Source of the DNA: a virus
Direction: 5' to 3' (one strand)
Virus record (IMG/VR): IMGVR_UViG_3300046810_000466
Location: 1 to 64,000 of that record
Length of the DNA stretch: 64,000 nt
The translations under genes were made by a program, and so were the position numbers. Positions 24,924 to 33,382 of this stretch are shown here, piece after piece (position 1 is the first letter of the stretch; every line of letters starts with the position of its first letter). The notes under the pieces are model-generated. The model did no database searches. It saw nothing but the letters and a program-made list of their open reading frames with translations, and was not told the origin of the DNA.

Positions 24924-26318
24924 TTAGGCGGCCGCTTCAGCAGGCTTGGCGCCTTCAGCGGGTTTGGCTTCTTCTTTCTTTGGGGCGGCGCCGTACTGCT
25001 TCAGCGATTGCTCGCCGTATTGCAGGACGTAGCTGCCGGCGTTCAGCACGAAAGCGGCGATCGGAGGCGCAGCGTTGACCACCATGGACATGGCGCCCTT
25101 GGCGATAGCGCGAGCGTCGGCGTCAGCGATGGCGCCTTCAACTGGTTTGCCGTCGGCACCCTTGCCGCCTTCTTTGGCTTTCTTCTCGGCAGCAGCGATC
25201 ACTGCGCTAGCAGCGGTCTCGGCTTCCTTCTGGGCTTTCTTGTAGCCCAGCACCAGGTCGGCGGCTTCGGAGATCTTCTTGGCAGCGGTGCCGACGTCGA
25301 CAGCCGACAGGGTTGGCAGTTGGGTCTTGTCCGCTACTTTCTTCGACGCATCGAACACGCCCAGCTTGTAGCCGGCCTTGCCGATTGCTGCAGCACTGGT
25401 GCCGTCGGATGGGATGGTTGCGATCACAGCCTTGTTACCTGGCAGCGCTTCGCCTTTCCACAGTTCCAGACCTTCGCCAGGTGCCGAGGCGCCGACCGAT
25501 GCTGGGTCGCCGACTTTGGTGAAGCCTTGGCCGGTCATCTTACGCGCTTCAGCGGTCAGGAAGGACAGGGCGTCAGCGCCGCCTTGTTCGATCGACTTGG
25601 CAGCGCCGGTGGCGAAGCTGGCAGCGTGGTTAGCCATGGCCGACAGGACAGATGCTTCTTGCACGATGGCTTGTGCGGCGGCGCCGACGTTGACGGTACC
25701 GTTGATGTGCAGGTTTTCAGCCAGCTTCTGGCTTTCGAAGGTCTTCGAGGTGGCTTCACCTTTGGTCGCGCCGGCGGCGGAGACGACCTTGTCAGCACGG
25801 GCCTTCATCTTGGTAGCGGTGTCGAAAATGCGGTTCCAGATGGCAACGATGGCTTTGGCCGCATTGCGGAACATTTCCAGGATCGCGCCCCACAGCTCGC
25901 CGGCTTTCTCGGCCAGGCCTTCAGCGGACAGCTGGGTGGTGCCAGCACGGCCGGCGGTGCCGCCGAACGATTCGACCGACAGGGTCTTGTGGTTTTCGGG
26001 CAGACCCAGGCGACGGTTCCAGGATGCGTGCATTTGGTTCAGCAGGATGGCGCCGTTGCGGTCCAGGCCGCCGTTGGAGGCGATGATGCGCAGCGATTCG
26101 GTGGCGGCTTCCATTTCACCAGCAACTTCAGCAGCGGCGTCGACGGCGCCTTCGGTGTTGTCGATTTCGACGATGTCGTTGTTCACTTCGACCAGATCGG
26201 CTTCCAGGCTATCGGCACCGGCTTCGATCGGCGCTGCCGGCGCTTCTTCGCCCGGTGGTACTGCTACTGCTTCGATTTCTTCACGTGCCAGATTGGCGTA
26301 GATACGGTGGTTACGCAT
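24924..26318 (-). CDS. Internal head protein, family copy 3
   Basis: 464 residues; ribosome site GGGAG before the ATG. Strongly Ala/Glu/Lys-rich. The N-terminal 100 residues are acidic (propeptide-like), with S-x-E sites LSVES and LSAEG shortly before the family motif AGELWGAILEMFRNAAKAIV with IWNRIFD. A long helical region follows, with many Ala and Lys residues (QKEAETAASAVIAAAEKKAK), and the C-terminus is a Lys/Pro/Ala-rich tail. The basic, flexible tail would suit DNA contact inside the capsid. It is the first of the three paralogues in transcription order. Assignment rests on the shared W...I...RIF pattern and the phiKZ precedent of several internal head protein paralogues. Confidence 0.6.
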   Translation of the reverse strand: MRNHRIYANLAREEIEAVAVPPGEEAPAAPIEAGADSLEADLVEVNNDIVEIDNTEGAVDAAAEVAGEMEAATESLRIIASNGGLDRNGAILLNQMHASWNRRLGLPENHKTLSVESFGGTAGRAGTTQLSAEGLAEKAGELWGAILEMFRNAAKAIVAIWNRIFDTATKMKARADKVVSAAGATKGEATSKTFESQKLAENLHINGTVNVGAAAQAIVQEASVLSAMANHAASFATGAAKSIEQGGADALSFLTAEARKMTGQGFTKVGDPASVGASAPGEGLELWKGEALPGNKAVIATIPSDGTSAAAIGKAGYKLGVFDASKKVADKTQLPTLSAVDVGTAAKKISEAADLVLGYKKAQKEAETAASAVIAAAEKKAKEGGKGADGKPVEGAIADADARAIAKGAMSMVVNAAPPIAAFVLNAGSYVLQYGEQSLKQYGAAPKKEEAKPAEGAKPAEAAA

Positions 26319-26398
26319 GTTGGTAATACTCCCATTGCAATGGATTTGAGGAAAAAGAAATAAATAACTACTTCATTCCGCGCGGAATATGAAACGAT

Positions 26399-26444
26399 GG
26401 CTGGCTTGCCACTATACTATCTACTAGGAAGGGGCAAGCCAGCC
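26399..26444 (-). terminator. Hairpin after 26453-27064
   Basis: Perfect 12-bp inverted repeat GGCTGGCTTGCC / GGCAAGCCAGCC with a 22-base loop, eight bases after the stop at 26453. Confidence 0.7.
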
Positions 26445-26452
26445 AAGGGGAA

Positions 26453-27064
26453 CTAGCCTTCGACTTCGCCGAACAAAACGTGCAACGTTTGGATCATGTC
26501 AGCGAAACCGTTAGGATGGGAACACCAGCGTTGGATAACGTCGATCAGCGCCACATTGCGGGCTGACTTGTTGTCATCCACAAAGAACCAGGTAAAGGAA
26601 CCGTCGTCTTTGGTTTGGTTGTGGGTGATATCCATGGTGGACAACATGGTCGTCCAGGCATGCAAACCAACTGCACGTTTGCCGGTTTGGATGAACTCGA
26701 GCGTGTTGCGCAAGAACTCCATATGCATATCACCCGTGGAAGGACCATTCTGCTGGATCATGACCCATTCCAGGAAGTCCGAAGTGCCGAAAGCGTTGAG
26801 CGCAATGCGCAACACCTTCTCACGGAACTCCATGTCATCGATCGAATGATGATGGTCGTTCATGTGACGCCACATGCTTTCGATGTTGCGGTTCACTTCC
26901 TTCGGATTGGTCAAGCCTTTGAACCAGTCCGGGTGGTAGTTATGGGTCTTCAGCGCTGCTGCGCCGGCGCGTTCGGTAGGCTTGATCTGCTCACCCAGGC
27001 TTGCGCCCAAGAAGCCACGCGGATAGATCCGGTAGCCCTTGTAAGAAGGTGCGGTATCAGGCAT
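26453..27064 (-). CDS. Unknown protein coupled to 27057-27971
   Basis: 203 residues; GAGGAGCAAT precedes the ATG, and the start overlaps the end of the upstream gene by eight bases. The N-terminus has a short conserved-looking segment SYKGYRIYPRGFLGASL. A His-rich helix follows (MWRHMNDHHHSIDDMEF), then alternating helices with several Trp and Met residues. The histidines could bind a metal, but no known motif is met. I do not recognise a family. It is the last gene of a three-gene set with 27057-27971 and 27993-29255, so it is probably a virion or assembly protein. Confidence 0.6.
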   Translation of the reverse strand: MPDTAPSYKGYRIYPRGFLGASLGEQIKPTERAGAAALKTHNYHPDWFKGLTNPKEVNRNIESMWRHMNDHHHSIDDMEFREKVLRIALNAFGTSDFLEWVMIQQNGPSTGDMHMEFLRNTLEFIQTGKRAVGLHAWTTMLSTMDITHNQTKDDGSFTWFFVDDNKSARNVALIDVIQRWCSHPNGFADMIQTLHVLFGEVEG

Positions 27065-27971
27065 ATTGCTCCTCGGTCTTACGCAGCAGCGCGCTCAGGT
27101 CTTCGATGCGTTTCTGGTTGTGTTCCAGTTGCTTCTCGATCGACGGATCTTTCTTACCCTGGAGCAGACGTTCCATGCGCAGGCGGCGCAGTTCCAGCGC
27201 TTCCTTCTCGGCCTTGGCCTTTTCGTAGCGCAGGTGCTGCCATTCAGCCACTGCCATGCGGACATGGTAGATCGGGTTCATGAACAGCGGCACCACGCCG
27301 TGGCGGAACGGATCGAGCTTGGACAGGCCGATGCTGTTGGAGACCACTTGGTCGCCGCTGGCAGTGATGACCACGTCGGGGATGGCTTCGAAGTCAGTAC
27401 GCAGCTTGTCCGATGGTTTGGACAAGGTGTCCATCACTGCACAGAAGTCCAGGAAGCGGTCGCTCACGTAGCGCACCTCGGCTGGGGTCAGGATGGTTGC
27501 TGCATCGTCTGCTTCTTCTTCGTCATCGTCCAGGCGAATCTCGGCGGACTCCACCACGGTGACGTAGTTCAGGTAGCGCAGGGCGAAGTCGGATGCGAAC
27601 GAAACCGACTCCAGCATCTGCAGAACGGCCGCCTTGTAGTAGGTGATGCCGGCGCCTTCGATGTCGTCGCTGTAGTCTTTCTCGACCAGCTTCTCGATCA
27701 GGTCCAGCGTCGCCAGCATTGGCTTCAACGTTTTCTCGATTGCGGCGATGGTGTTGGCGCCGTTGGCACCTTTCACATTGCGGCGATAGACTTCCCAGTC
27801 TTTCAACAGACCAGGGTTAGCCAGCTTGCGGCTGCCGAACAGACGCATCGAGCTTTCATAGCTCGGCACCGTGATGGCAGTCAGCACCAGGCGAGTTGTG
27901 CGGATGTCTTCCAGCACCGTTTGCTTGGCAAAGTTCGGCAGGAGGGACCGCAGGAAGTTAAGTGCTTTCAT
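27057..27971 (-). CDS. Unknown helical virion-type protein with C-terminal coiled coil
   Basis: 304 residues. Residues about 150-160 form a very acidic stretch (DDDEEEADDAAT). The last 70 residues are a charged heptad-like helix (EKAKAEKEALELRRLRMERL ... KQLEHNQKRIEDLSALLRKT), a probable coiled coil for oligomerisation. The rest is helical with no enzyme motif. It lies 21 bases after the 27993 gene and overlaps the 26453 gene, so the three are made together. No strong ribosome site is seen at the ATG, so translation may depend on readthrough from the upstream gene. Function unknown. Confidence 0.6.
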   Translation of the reverse strand: MKALNFLRSLLPNFAKQTVLEDIRTTRLVLTAITVPSYESSMRLFGSRKLANPGLLKDWEVYRRNVKGANGANTIAAIEKTLKPMLATLDLIEKLVEKDYSDDIEGAGITYYKAAVLQMLESVSFASDFALRYLNYVTVVESAEIRLDDDEEEADDAATILTPAEVRYVSDRFLDFCAVMDTLSKPSDKLRTDFEAIPDVVITASGDQVVSNSIGLSKLDPFRHGVVPLFMNPIYHVRMAVAEWQHLRYEKAKAEKEALELRRLRMERLLQGKKDPSIEKQLEHNQKRIEDLSALLRKTEEQYA

Positions 27972-27992
27972 GTTGTTATGTGCCGGTTTTAG

Positions 27993-29255
27993 TTAGAGGG
28001 ATGGTGCATGACCGCCCATCAGGGCTTTCAGGATGTCACCGATGTCAGGACCGCTACCTTTGTTCGACGCCTTCAGGTCCTTGATGCGGACGGTGGTTGG
28101 CATCGCGATGTTGCGGTGGTAGAAGGTAACGTTGTTGTAGTCGACTTCGTCCACGACCGCCATCATCATCAGCGAGGTCTGTTTGAACATGCGCTGACGG
28201 ATGTCGAACTTCGCCAGCTTGCCTTCCAGTTGCAGCTCGAGCTGTTCGGCGGTGTCCTTGGTGATGACCACCATGTTGGTGGACGACGCGATGGTTGGCG
28301 AACCGGATACCAGGGTCGACAGTTTGTTGTTCAGGTTGGTGCGGCCGATGTTACCCAGTGTGCCGGACGGATCCTTCAGCAGATCGGAGCGGTGTTTGTC
28401 CACCAGATCGTTGCACAAGACCAGGTCTTTCCAGAACGACAGGCGACCGGACTTCCAGCCGTGCCAGCGCTCTTTGAACGAGTTGTCTTCGCTGCCCGTG
28501 GCTAAAATATGAATCAGATCCGGACCTGGCAGGACCGAAGCAATCAGGCGGATGTTCACCTGGACTGGCAACGAACGCTTGCCGTCGGAGATCTGGATCT
28601 CGTACGACTTACCAACTGACAGGTTCGCCAGTTCGGTCATGGTGCGGCCGATGTCTGCTTTCGAAATGGCTTCGATCTTGCCGTCGCGCATGTCAGTGCC
28701 GTTTTCGCTGACGGACAGGTTGTTGCCTTCAGCTGCATCGGCAGTGCCCATGCCACCCATGGCGCCAGCGGTATTGCCACGGCTCTTACCGCCACTGCCG
28801 ACACCACCTTCGCCGGTGCTCATGCCTGGTGTTTTCTGTGCTGCGCCGCCCAAGCTACCCAGACCGGATTCGATCGACAGGCGCAGCTTGTTGTTGGTCG
28901 GGAACGGCAGACCGTCTTCGTAGGCTTCGGTGGCAATCATCCAGGTCGACAGACCGGCGTTAACCGGATTACGGTTCGGGTTCAGGGTGTCGAGGCGGTC
29001 GATCACACGGATGTTGCCCATGACGTTGGACAGCGACGCTGCTTGCAGGTAGTAACCAGCGAAGATCGACAGAAGGGATTGCTGTACTTCACCGATGCAG
29101 TCGAGGTGCATAGCAGCCTTTTCGATCAGCACCAGCGGCTCGACACGACCTACACTGGTGAAGTCCACCAGCGAATCCGACGTACCACCACGACGCATGA
29201 GATCGCCTGCTCGGTTGAGGACGCTCAGTCCGGTATTCACGAGATCGCTATACAT
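27993..29255 (-). CDS. Virion-type protein with Gly-rich central linker
   Basis: 420 residues; ribosome site AAAAGGAAAATG. The N-terminal 130 residues have a helical segment, EVQQSLLSIFAGYYLQAASL. A flexible Gly/Ser/Met stretch (about residues 132-175, with GSLGGAAQKTPGM and GEGGVGSGGKSRGN) separates it from a C-terminal domain (about 190-400). That domain carries strands such as YEIQISDGKRSLPVQVNIRL and a Trp-rich part (ERWHGWKSGRLSFWKDLV). Its start is only 36 bases from the divergently transcribed gene at 29292. A two-domain structural protein is likely, but I recognise no family. Confidence 0.6.
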   Translation of the reverse strand: MYSDLVNTGLSVLNRAGDLMRRGGTSDSLVDFTSVGRVEPLVLIEKAAMHLDCIGEVQQSLLSIFAGYYLQAASLSNVMGNIRVIDRLDTLNPNRNPVNAGLSTWMIATEAYEDGLPFPTNNKLRLSIESGLGSLGGAAQKTPGMSTGEGGVGSGGKSRGNTAGAMGGMGTADAAEGNNLSVSENGTDMRDGKIEAISKADIGRTMTELANLSVGKSYEIQISDGKRSLPVQVNIRLIASVLPGPDLIHILATGSEDNSFKERWHGWKSGRLSFWKDLVLCNDLVDKHRSDLLKDPSGTLGNIGRTNLNNKLSTLVSGSPTIASSTNMVVITKDTAEQLELQLEGKLAKFDIRQRMFKQTSLMMMAVVDEVDYNNVTFYHRNIAMPTTVRIKDLKASNKGSGPDIGDILKALMGGHAPSL

Positions 29256-29291
29256 ATTACATTTTCCTTTTCAGTACAGGGGTTTTTCTAA

Positions 29292-30383
29292 ATGGCCGAA
29301 TATACTTCAACTTCCAATGGCGGTCCGTTTGCCAACATAAAGGTCAAATCAGACGATGTAGACCAGGTTTTTCGTGTATCGCCCAGTGGGCAAACCACAA
29401 CGGCCATCGGTGATAACTTTCGTGGATTTAACCACAGACAAGCGCCGAGTCTCATACCAATTAATAAGGATCAGTACGGGATGACGTTTTTCACCCGTCC
29501 GCGGATGAACATGACGGATGAAAATCTGCGTGTTTTGCGCAAGTTTGCGCCGCTGCTTTCGACACGTGAAGACTCGATCCAGCGGATCATTCGTTGCTGG
29601 TTGGACCCAGTGTCCAATAAGAATGGATCGATCAAAAGTCCCTACGTTGATGAATGCATGCCGTTCATTCCGTTGCTGTCCAACTTGCTCATTAACTTGC
29701 CAGGCTGGCCAGACGAAGCGCTGCCTTACTCCACCTCACAAGAGGGTATCCGTAAGGAGCAGTTCAATCTGGTAGACGGTACCGAAGAGATCTTGCGCAC
29801 GGTTGACTTGACTGCGAACTTCCGCAACGTGTCCGGCAATCCAATCACACCGCTGTTCCGGTACTGGTTGGCATACGCTCGTGCTGTGTACTTCGGCGAA
29901 ATGAATCCATACCCAGAAGCCATCCTGGAAAACGAAGTCGACTACGACACACGCATCTACCGTCTGATCCTGGACGACAAGAAAAAACATGTACTCAACA
30001 TTGGCGCCACTGGCGCCGGGTTCCCTGTCTCCAATCCGATCGGAGCACTGTTCAACCATGAAGCGGATCAAGGCGAAGGCCTGATTAATACAGGGCTGCA
30101 ACAGGTGAGTGTGCACTTCGTTAACATGGGCGCCATGTACGACGACGATATGTTGATGTGGGAATTTAACCAGTGTTCTGAACAGTGGTTCAATCCCAGT
30201 TTGGCAGATGGCACGCGACAAACGATGTATACCAAAATTCCAATGGACGAGCTGCCGATCTTCAATTACCGTGGTTACCCTCGCATCAATCTCGAGACTT
30301 ATGAACTCGAGTGGTGGGTGCGGAACACTGAATACAGGCAGCTGGCTGGTCTTGCTAAAATCTACAAAGAAACCCGAGGATAA
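29292..30383 (+). CDS. Virion structural protein
   Basis: 363 residues; AGGGG lies ten bases before the ATG. The N-terminal 60 residues are Ser/Gly/Asn-rich. The segment NKDQYGMTFFTRPRMNMTDENLRVLRKFAP is typical of a conserved core, followed by helices rich in Trp and Pro and the motif NIGATGAGFPVSNPIGALFN near residue 236. The C-terminus contains FNYRGYPRINLETYELEWWV. The gene is five bases upstream of the 981-residue gene and presumably co-transcribed with it. The two are divergent from the 29255 gene across 36 bases, so promoters for both directions must overlap or lie within coding sequence. Structural role inferred. Confidence 0.6.
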   Translation: MAEYTSTSNGGPFANIKVKSDDVDQVFRVSPSGQTTTAIGDNFRGFNHRQAPSLIPINKDQYGMTFFTRPRMNMTDENLRVLRKFAPLLSTREDSIQRIIRCWLDPVSNKNGSIKSPYVDECMPFIPLLSNLLINLPGWPDEALPYSTSQEGIRKEQFNLVDGTEEILRTVDLTANFRNVSGNPITPLFRYWLAYARAVYFGEMNPYPEAILENEVDYDTRIYRLILDDKKKHVLNIGATGAGFPVSNPIGALFNHEADQGEGLINTGLQQVSVHFVNMGAMYDDDMLMWEFNQCSEQWFNPSLADGTRQTMYTKIPMDELPIFNYRGYPRINLETYELEWWVRNTEYRQLAGLAKIYKETRG

Positions 30384-30388
30384 CTTCC

Positions 30389-33334
30389 ATGGCTCTCGCA
30401 ATTCAAGAAATGATCGACAACGTCACACGCTATCGCTTCAACCCGGCTAGTATCCAGCGGGTGGCGTTGCGTGGGCTGGCGGAGATCAACAATGGTCAAC
30501 AGCTTTACTTCGATGCAACCAATCCGTTTATTCAAGCGCTGCAATGTGGCGCAGTAGAAACGGCAGCATTCATGCAGTCGCACGAAGCCGAGTGCCGTCG
30601 TCGTTATCCGTGCCTGGCACAGACACAAGAAGATCTGTACCTGCATATGTCGGACCAAGCTTATATCAATCGCTTTGCTGTTCCGGCACAAGCGAACTTC
30701 AGCTTCCGCTTCTTCAAGCCCGAGCTGGTGAACGCCATGGTCTACGATAATGCAACCGGCTATACCAAGCTGGTTATTCCTCGTAACACCTACTTCACTG
30801 TGGGTGGCACCGTCTTCAGTTTACAATACCCTATCGACGTGCGTCAGTTGGCCAATGGCGCGTTGTCAATCGTGTATAACAACGAGCAGGTATCGCCACT
30901 GCAAACGTTGGAAAGCAACTCGATCCCTTACGAGATCCAGGATGGCGCTGAAGGTGAGTACGTCAAGTTCGATGTGCTGGCCACCCAATTCAACATCACT
31001 CAGATGGTGGAGTCCATCAGCAAAGCGAAAGACGTATCGATCGCAATGCCGATCACCGATCAGATTTACTTTGCTCGGGTGTACCACAAGAACTCGGCGA
31101 CCGGTAAATGGGATGAGCTGGCTACCACCCATGCCGCCAGTATTTACGATGCCACGAAACCAACAGCAGTCCTTCACGTTGCTGACGGGGTCTTGCAGGT
31201 GAAGATTCCGCAAGTGTATGTTCGCACTGGGCTGCTGTATTCGAATATCCGGGTGGACATGTACGAGACCAAAGGCGCCATCAATCTGCCGCTGGCTGAG
31301 TACCCATCGAATGCGTTCTCCATTACGTGGAAAGCGTTCGACAGCTCCGAGCAGAGTAATGTCTTCTCGGCGCCATTGCCGAACATGAACGTGAATGCTT
31401 TCTCCAACGAGATCGTCATCGGCGGTCGCAATGAGATGGGGTTCGAAGAGTTGCGCAAGAACGTCATCAACAACGCGACGGGTCCTATCCACCAACCTGT
31501 TACCGAAGCCCAGTTGGAAGCACAGTTGAGGAACGCTGGTTACGACATCGTTAAAGGTAAAGACAACATCACGGACCGTATCTACTTAGCGACCCGTGAG
31601 ATGCCATCGCCTGAGCTTGTTACAGCCACCACAGCGGCCTCAACAGGCAACAAGCTACTCACGGCAGCCGCAGCCTCTATTGAGACCCTGACGGTCGCTA
31701 CAGAGTCTCTCGCTGGCTTGCCTACGGTGATTGATAACGGCGACAGCATTACCATCACACCAGACACGCTTTACCAGATCGTGGACGGCATTGCACAGCC
31801 GGTACCGCAATCCGATGTAGAGAACATCTTGTCGATGCCGGCTGACAAACGCGCGTTGGCAGTGACCAACGGTAACTTCCTTTACACGCCATTCCACTAC
31901 GTGCTCGATTCATCGAATGCGTCGTTTGAGATTCGTCCGTACTACTTGGACAATCCGATGGCCACCTCCAAGGTGTTCGTCAAACAAAATGACACAACAC
32001 TGATGTTGGTGGGAACGTCGTTGTACGGTCTGGTGCGCACGACGACAGGTTTCATCATGCAAGTACAAACGCGTTCTGACGATGTCTATAAGTCATTGCC
32101 GGACAGCCAAGTGTTTGCACAGATGGCTTTCATCCCGCACGGTGAGCGGGATCGTGCCTACGTTAACGGTGTGATGGTTGGCAAGACGTCGAAAGGTGAA
32201 CGGATCTTTAACTTCGATCTGTCCACCACGTTCAATGTGGACTCCAGCGACAACATGGAGATGACCAAGTTCACCATGTACAACACGGAACCTCGGATCA
32301 CCAAGACCGCGTTGCTCAACTCGTTCGATGTGATCTACTCCACCTCCGTGGTATTGACGTCCCGTTGGACGCCAAATGAAGTGGATGAGGTGTTGGGTCG
32401 TCATCTGTTGCCGAACCAGATCGCCGGTATCAACCACGAACAGATCCGGATCAAGTTCGGCGAACCACTGGACATGCTCTGGACTCGTGCTCGCACTGTC
32501 GCTTCTTCCATCACGTACCAGGTGTGGGAGGAGGATCTGCAAGCCTTCTACAAAGAAGACGTGTTTGAGTACGGCGCTGACGGTTTGCGGTTGAGTGTGG
32601 TGGAAGGGCAGCTGGTCTATAACAAGTTGCATCTGAAAGGTGATCCGATTCTCGGTCCTGAGGAAGCCATCACGTACGAACACCGTAAAGGTGATCTGAA
32701 ACGCGATTCGTCAGGTCAGCTGATCCCAGCCAACCCACGGGGTCTGAAACGTCAGATCGACTTGATGTTGCTCGAGGGTGTGTACTGGTTCGCCACCGAT
32801 GAAACGACGGCCAACTACCGCACGACATTGACCCGGGCACTGGTGTCATGGTTGGTGAACGATCTGGAGTCCTTCAAAACGGGACTGCTGGACAAGACGC
32901 GGATCTACTTCTATCCGAAGACTACCTCGGGTACGGTCAACGTTTATCTGTGGGATGATGTTCGTAAGGCTATCTCTGCTGGTCAGTCGTTCAACGTAAC
33001 GTTGGCGGTGTCCAAGCAAGTGCATGAGAACCTCAACCTGCGTGATCGTCTGGAAGTGGCAACCATCCAAGTGCTGTCGACGATGCTGCAACAGAAGACC
33101 GTGTCGACATCGCAGATGCTCGAAGCGCTGCGCAAGAAATACGGCAGCGATGTTATCGACGTGCAGTTGTCAGGTCTGGGTGGTGAGTTCAACTATCCCG
33201 TGCTGACCATGGCAGATGACACCGACCGTCTGTCCATCCGTAAACGTCTGGTGGCTTTGGCCGACGGTAAGTTGGCAGCTGAAGAAGATGTTACCGTGGC
33301 TTTCGTCATTCACAAAGGCAAAAGCGCTACTTAA
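30389..33334 (+). CDS. Large virion protein, possible baseplate wedge component
   Basis: 981 residues; ribosome site GAGGATAACTTCC. The N-terminal 130 residues are helical and include several Cys. A beta-rich body follows. At about residues 365-405 lies NVINNATGPIHQPVTEAQLE, then AGYDIVKGKDNITDRIYLATRE, which reads like the 'random-access' segment of baseplate wedge proteins related to gp6/gpJ, where a helix is followed by a short conserved loop. Several more beta domains and a helical C-terminal region (QVLSTMLQQKTVSTSQMLEALRKKYG) complete it. The gene ends at the strong bidirectional terminator 33346-33373. The wedge assignment is tentative; a virion location is more secure. Confidence 0.55.
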   Translation: MALAIQEMIDNVTRYRFNPASIQRVALRGLAEINNGQQLYFDATNPFIQALQCGAVETAAFMQSHEAECRRRYPCLAQTQEDLYLHMSDQAYINRFAVPAQANFSFRFFKPELVNAMVYDNATGYTKLVIPRNTYFTVGGTVFSLQYPIDVRQLANGALSIVYNNEQVSPLQTLESNSIPYEIQDGAEGEYVKFDVLATQFNITQMVESISKAKDVSIAMPITDQIYFARVYHKNSATGKWDELATTHAASIYDATKPTAVLHVADGVLQVKIPQVYVRTGLLYSNIRVDMYETKGAINLPLAEYPSNAFSITWKAFDSSEQSNVFSAPLPNMNVNAFSNEIVIGGRNEMGFEELRKNVINNATGPIHQPVTEAQLEAQLRNAGYDIVKGKDNITDRIYLATREMPSPELVTATTAASTGNKLLTAAAASIETLTVATESLAGLPTVIDNGDSITITPDTLYQIVDGIAQPVPQSDVENILSMPADKRALAVTNGNFLYTPFHYVLDSSNASFEIRPYYLDNPMATSKVFVKQNDTTLMLVGTSLYGLVRTTTGFIMQVQTRSDDVYKSLPDSQVFAQMAFIPHGERDRAYVNGVMVGKTSKGERIFNFDLSTTFNVDSSDNMEMTKFTMYNTEPRITKTALLNSFDVIYSTSVVLTSRWTPNEVDEVLGRHLLPNQIAGINHEQIRIKFGEPLDMLWTRARTVASSITYQVWEEDLQAFYKEDVFEYGADGLRLSVVEGQLVYNKLHLKGDPILGPEEAITYEHRKGDLKRDSSGQLIPANPRGLKRQIDLMLLEGVYWFATDETTANYRTTLTRALVSWLVNDLESFKTGLLDKTRIYFYPKTTSGTVNVYLWDDVRKAISAGQSFNVTLAVSKQVHENLNLRDRLEVATIQVLSTMLQQKTVSTSQMLEALRKKYGSDVIDVQLSGLGGEFNYPVLTMADDTDRLSIRKRLVALADGKLAAEEDVTVAFVIHKGKSAT

Positions 33335-33345
33335 TACGGCATACA

Positions 33346-33373
33346 CTCCCATCACCCCGTAGGGTGATGGGAG
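33346..33373. terminator. Bidirectional terminator between convergent genes
   Basis: Perfect 12-bp stem CTCCCATCACCC / GGGTGATGGGAG with a CGTA loop between the plus gene ending at 33334 and the minus gene ending at 33383. It is flanked by CGGCATA (33337-33343) on the left and TATGAC (33375-33380) on the right. Confidence 0.8.
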
Positions 33374-33382
33374 CTATGACCT

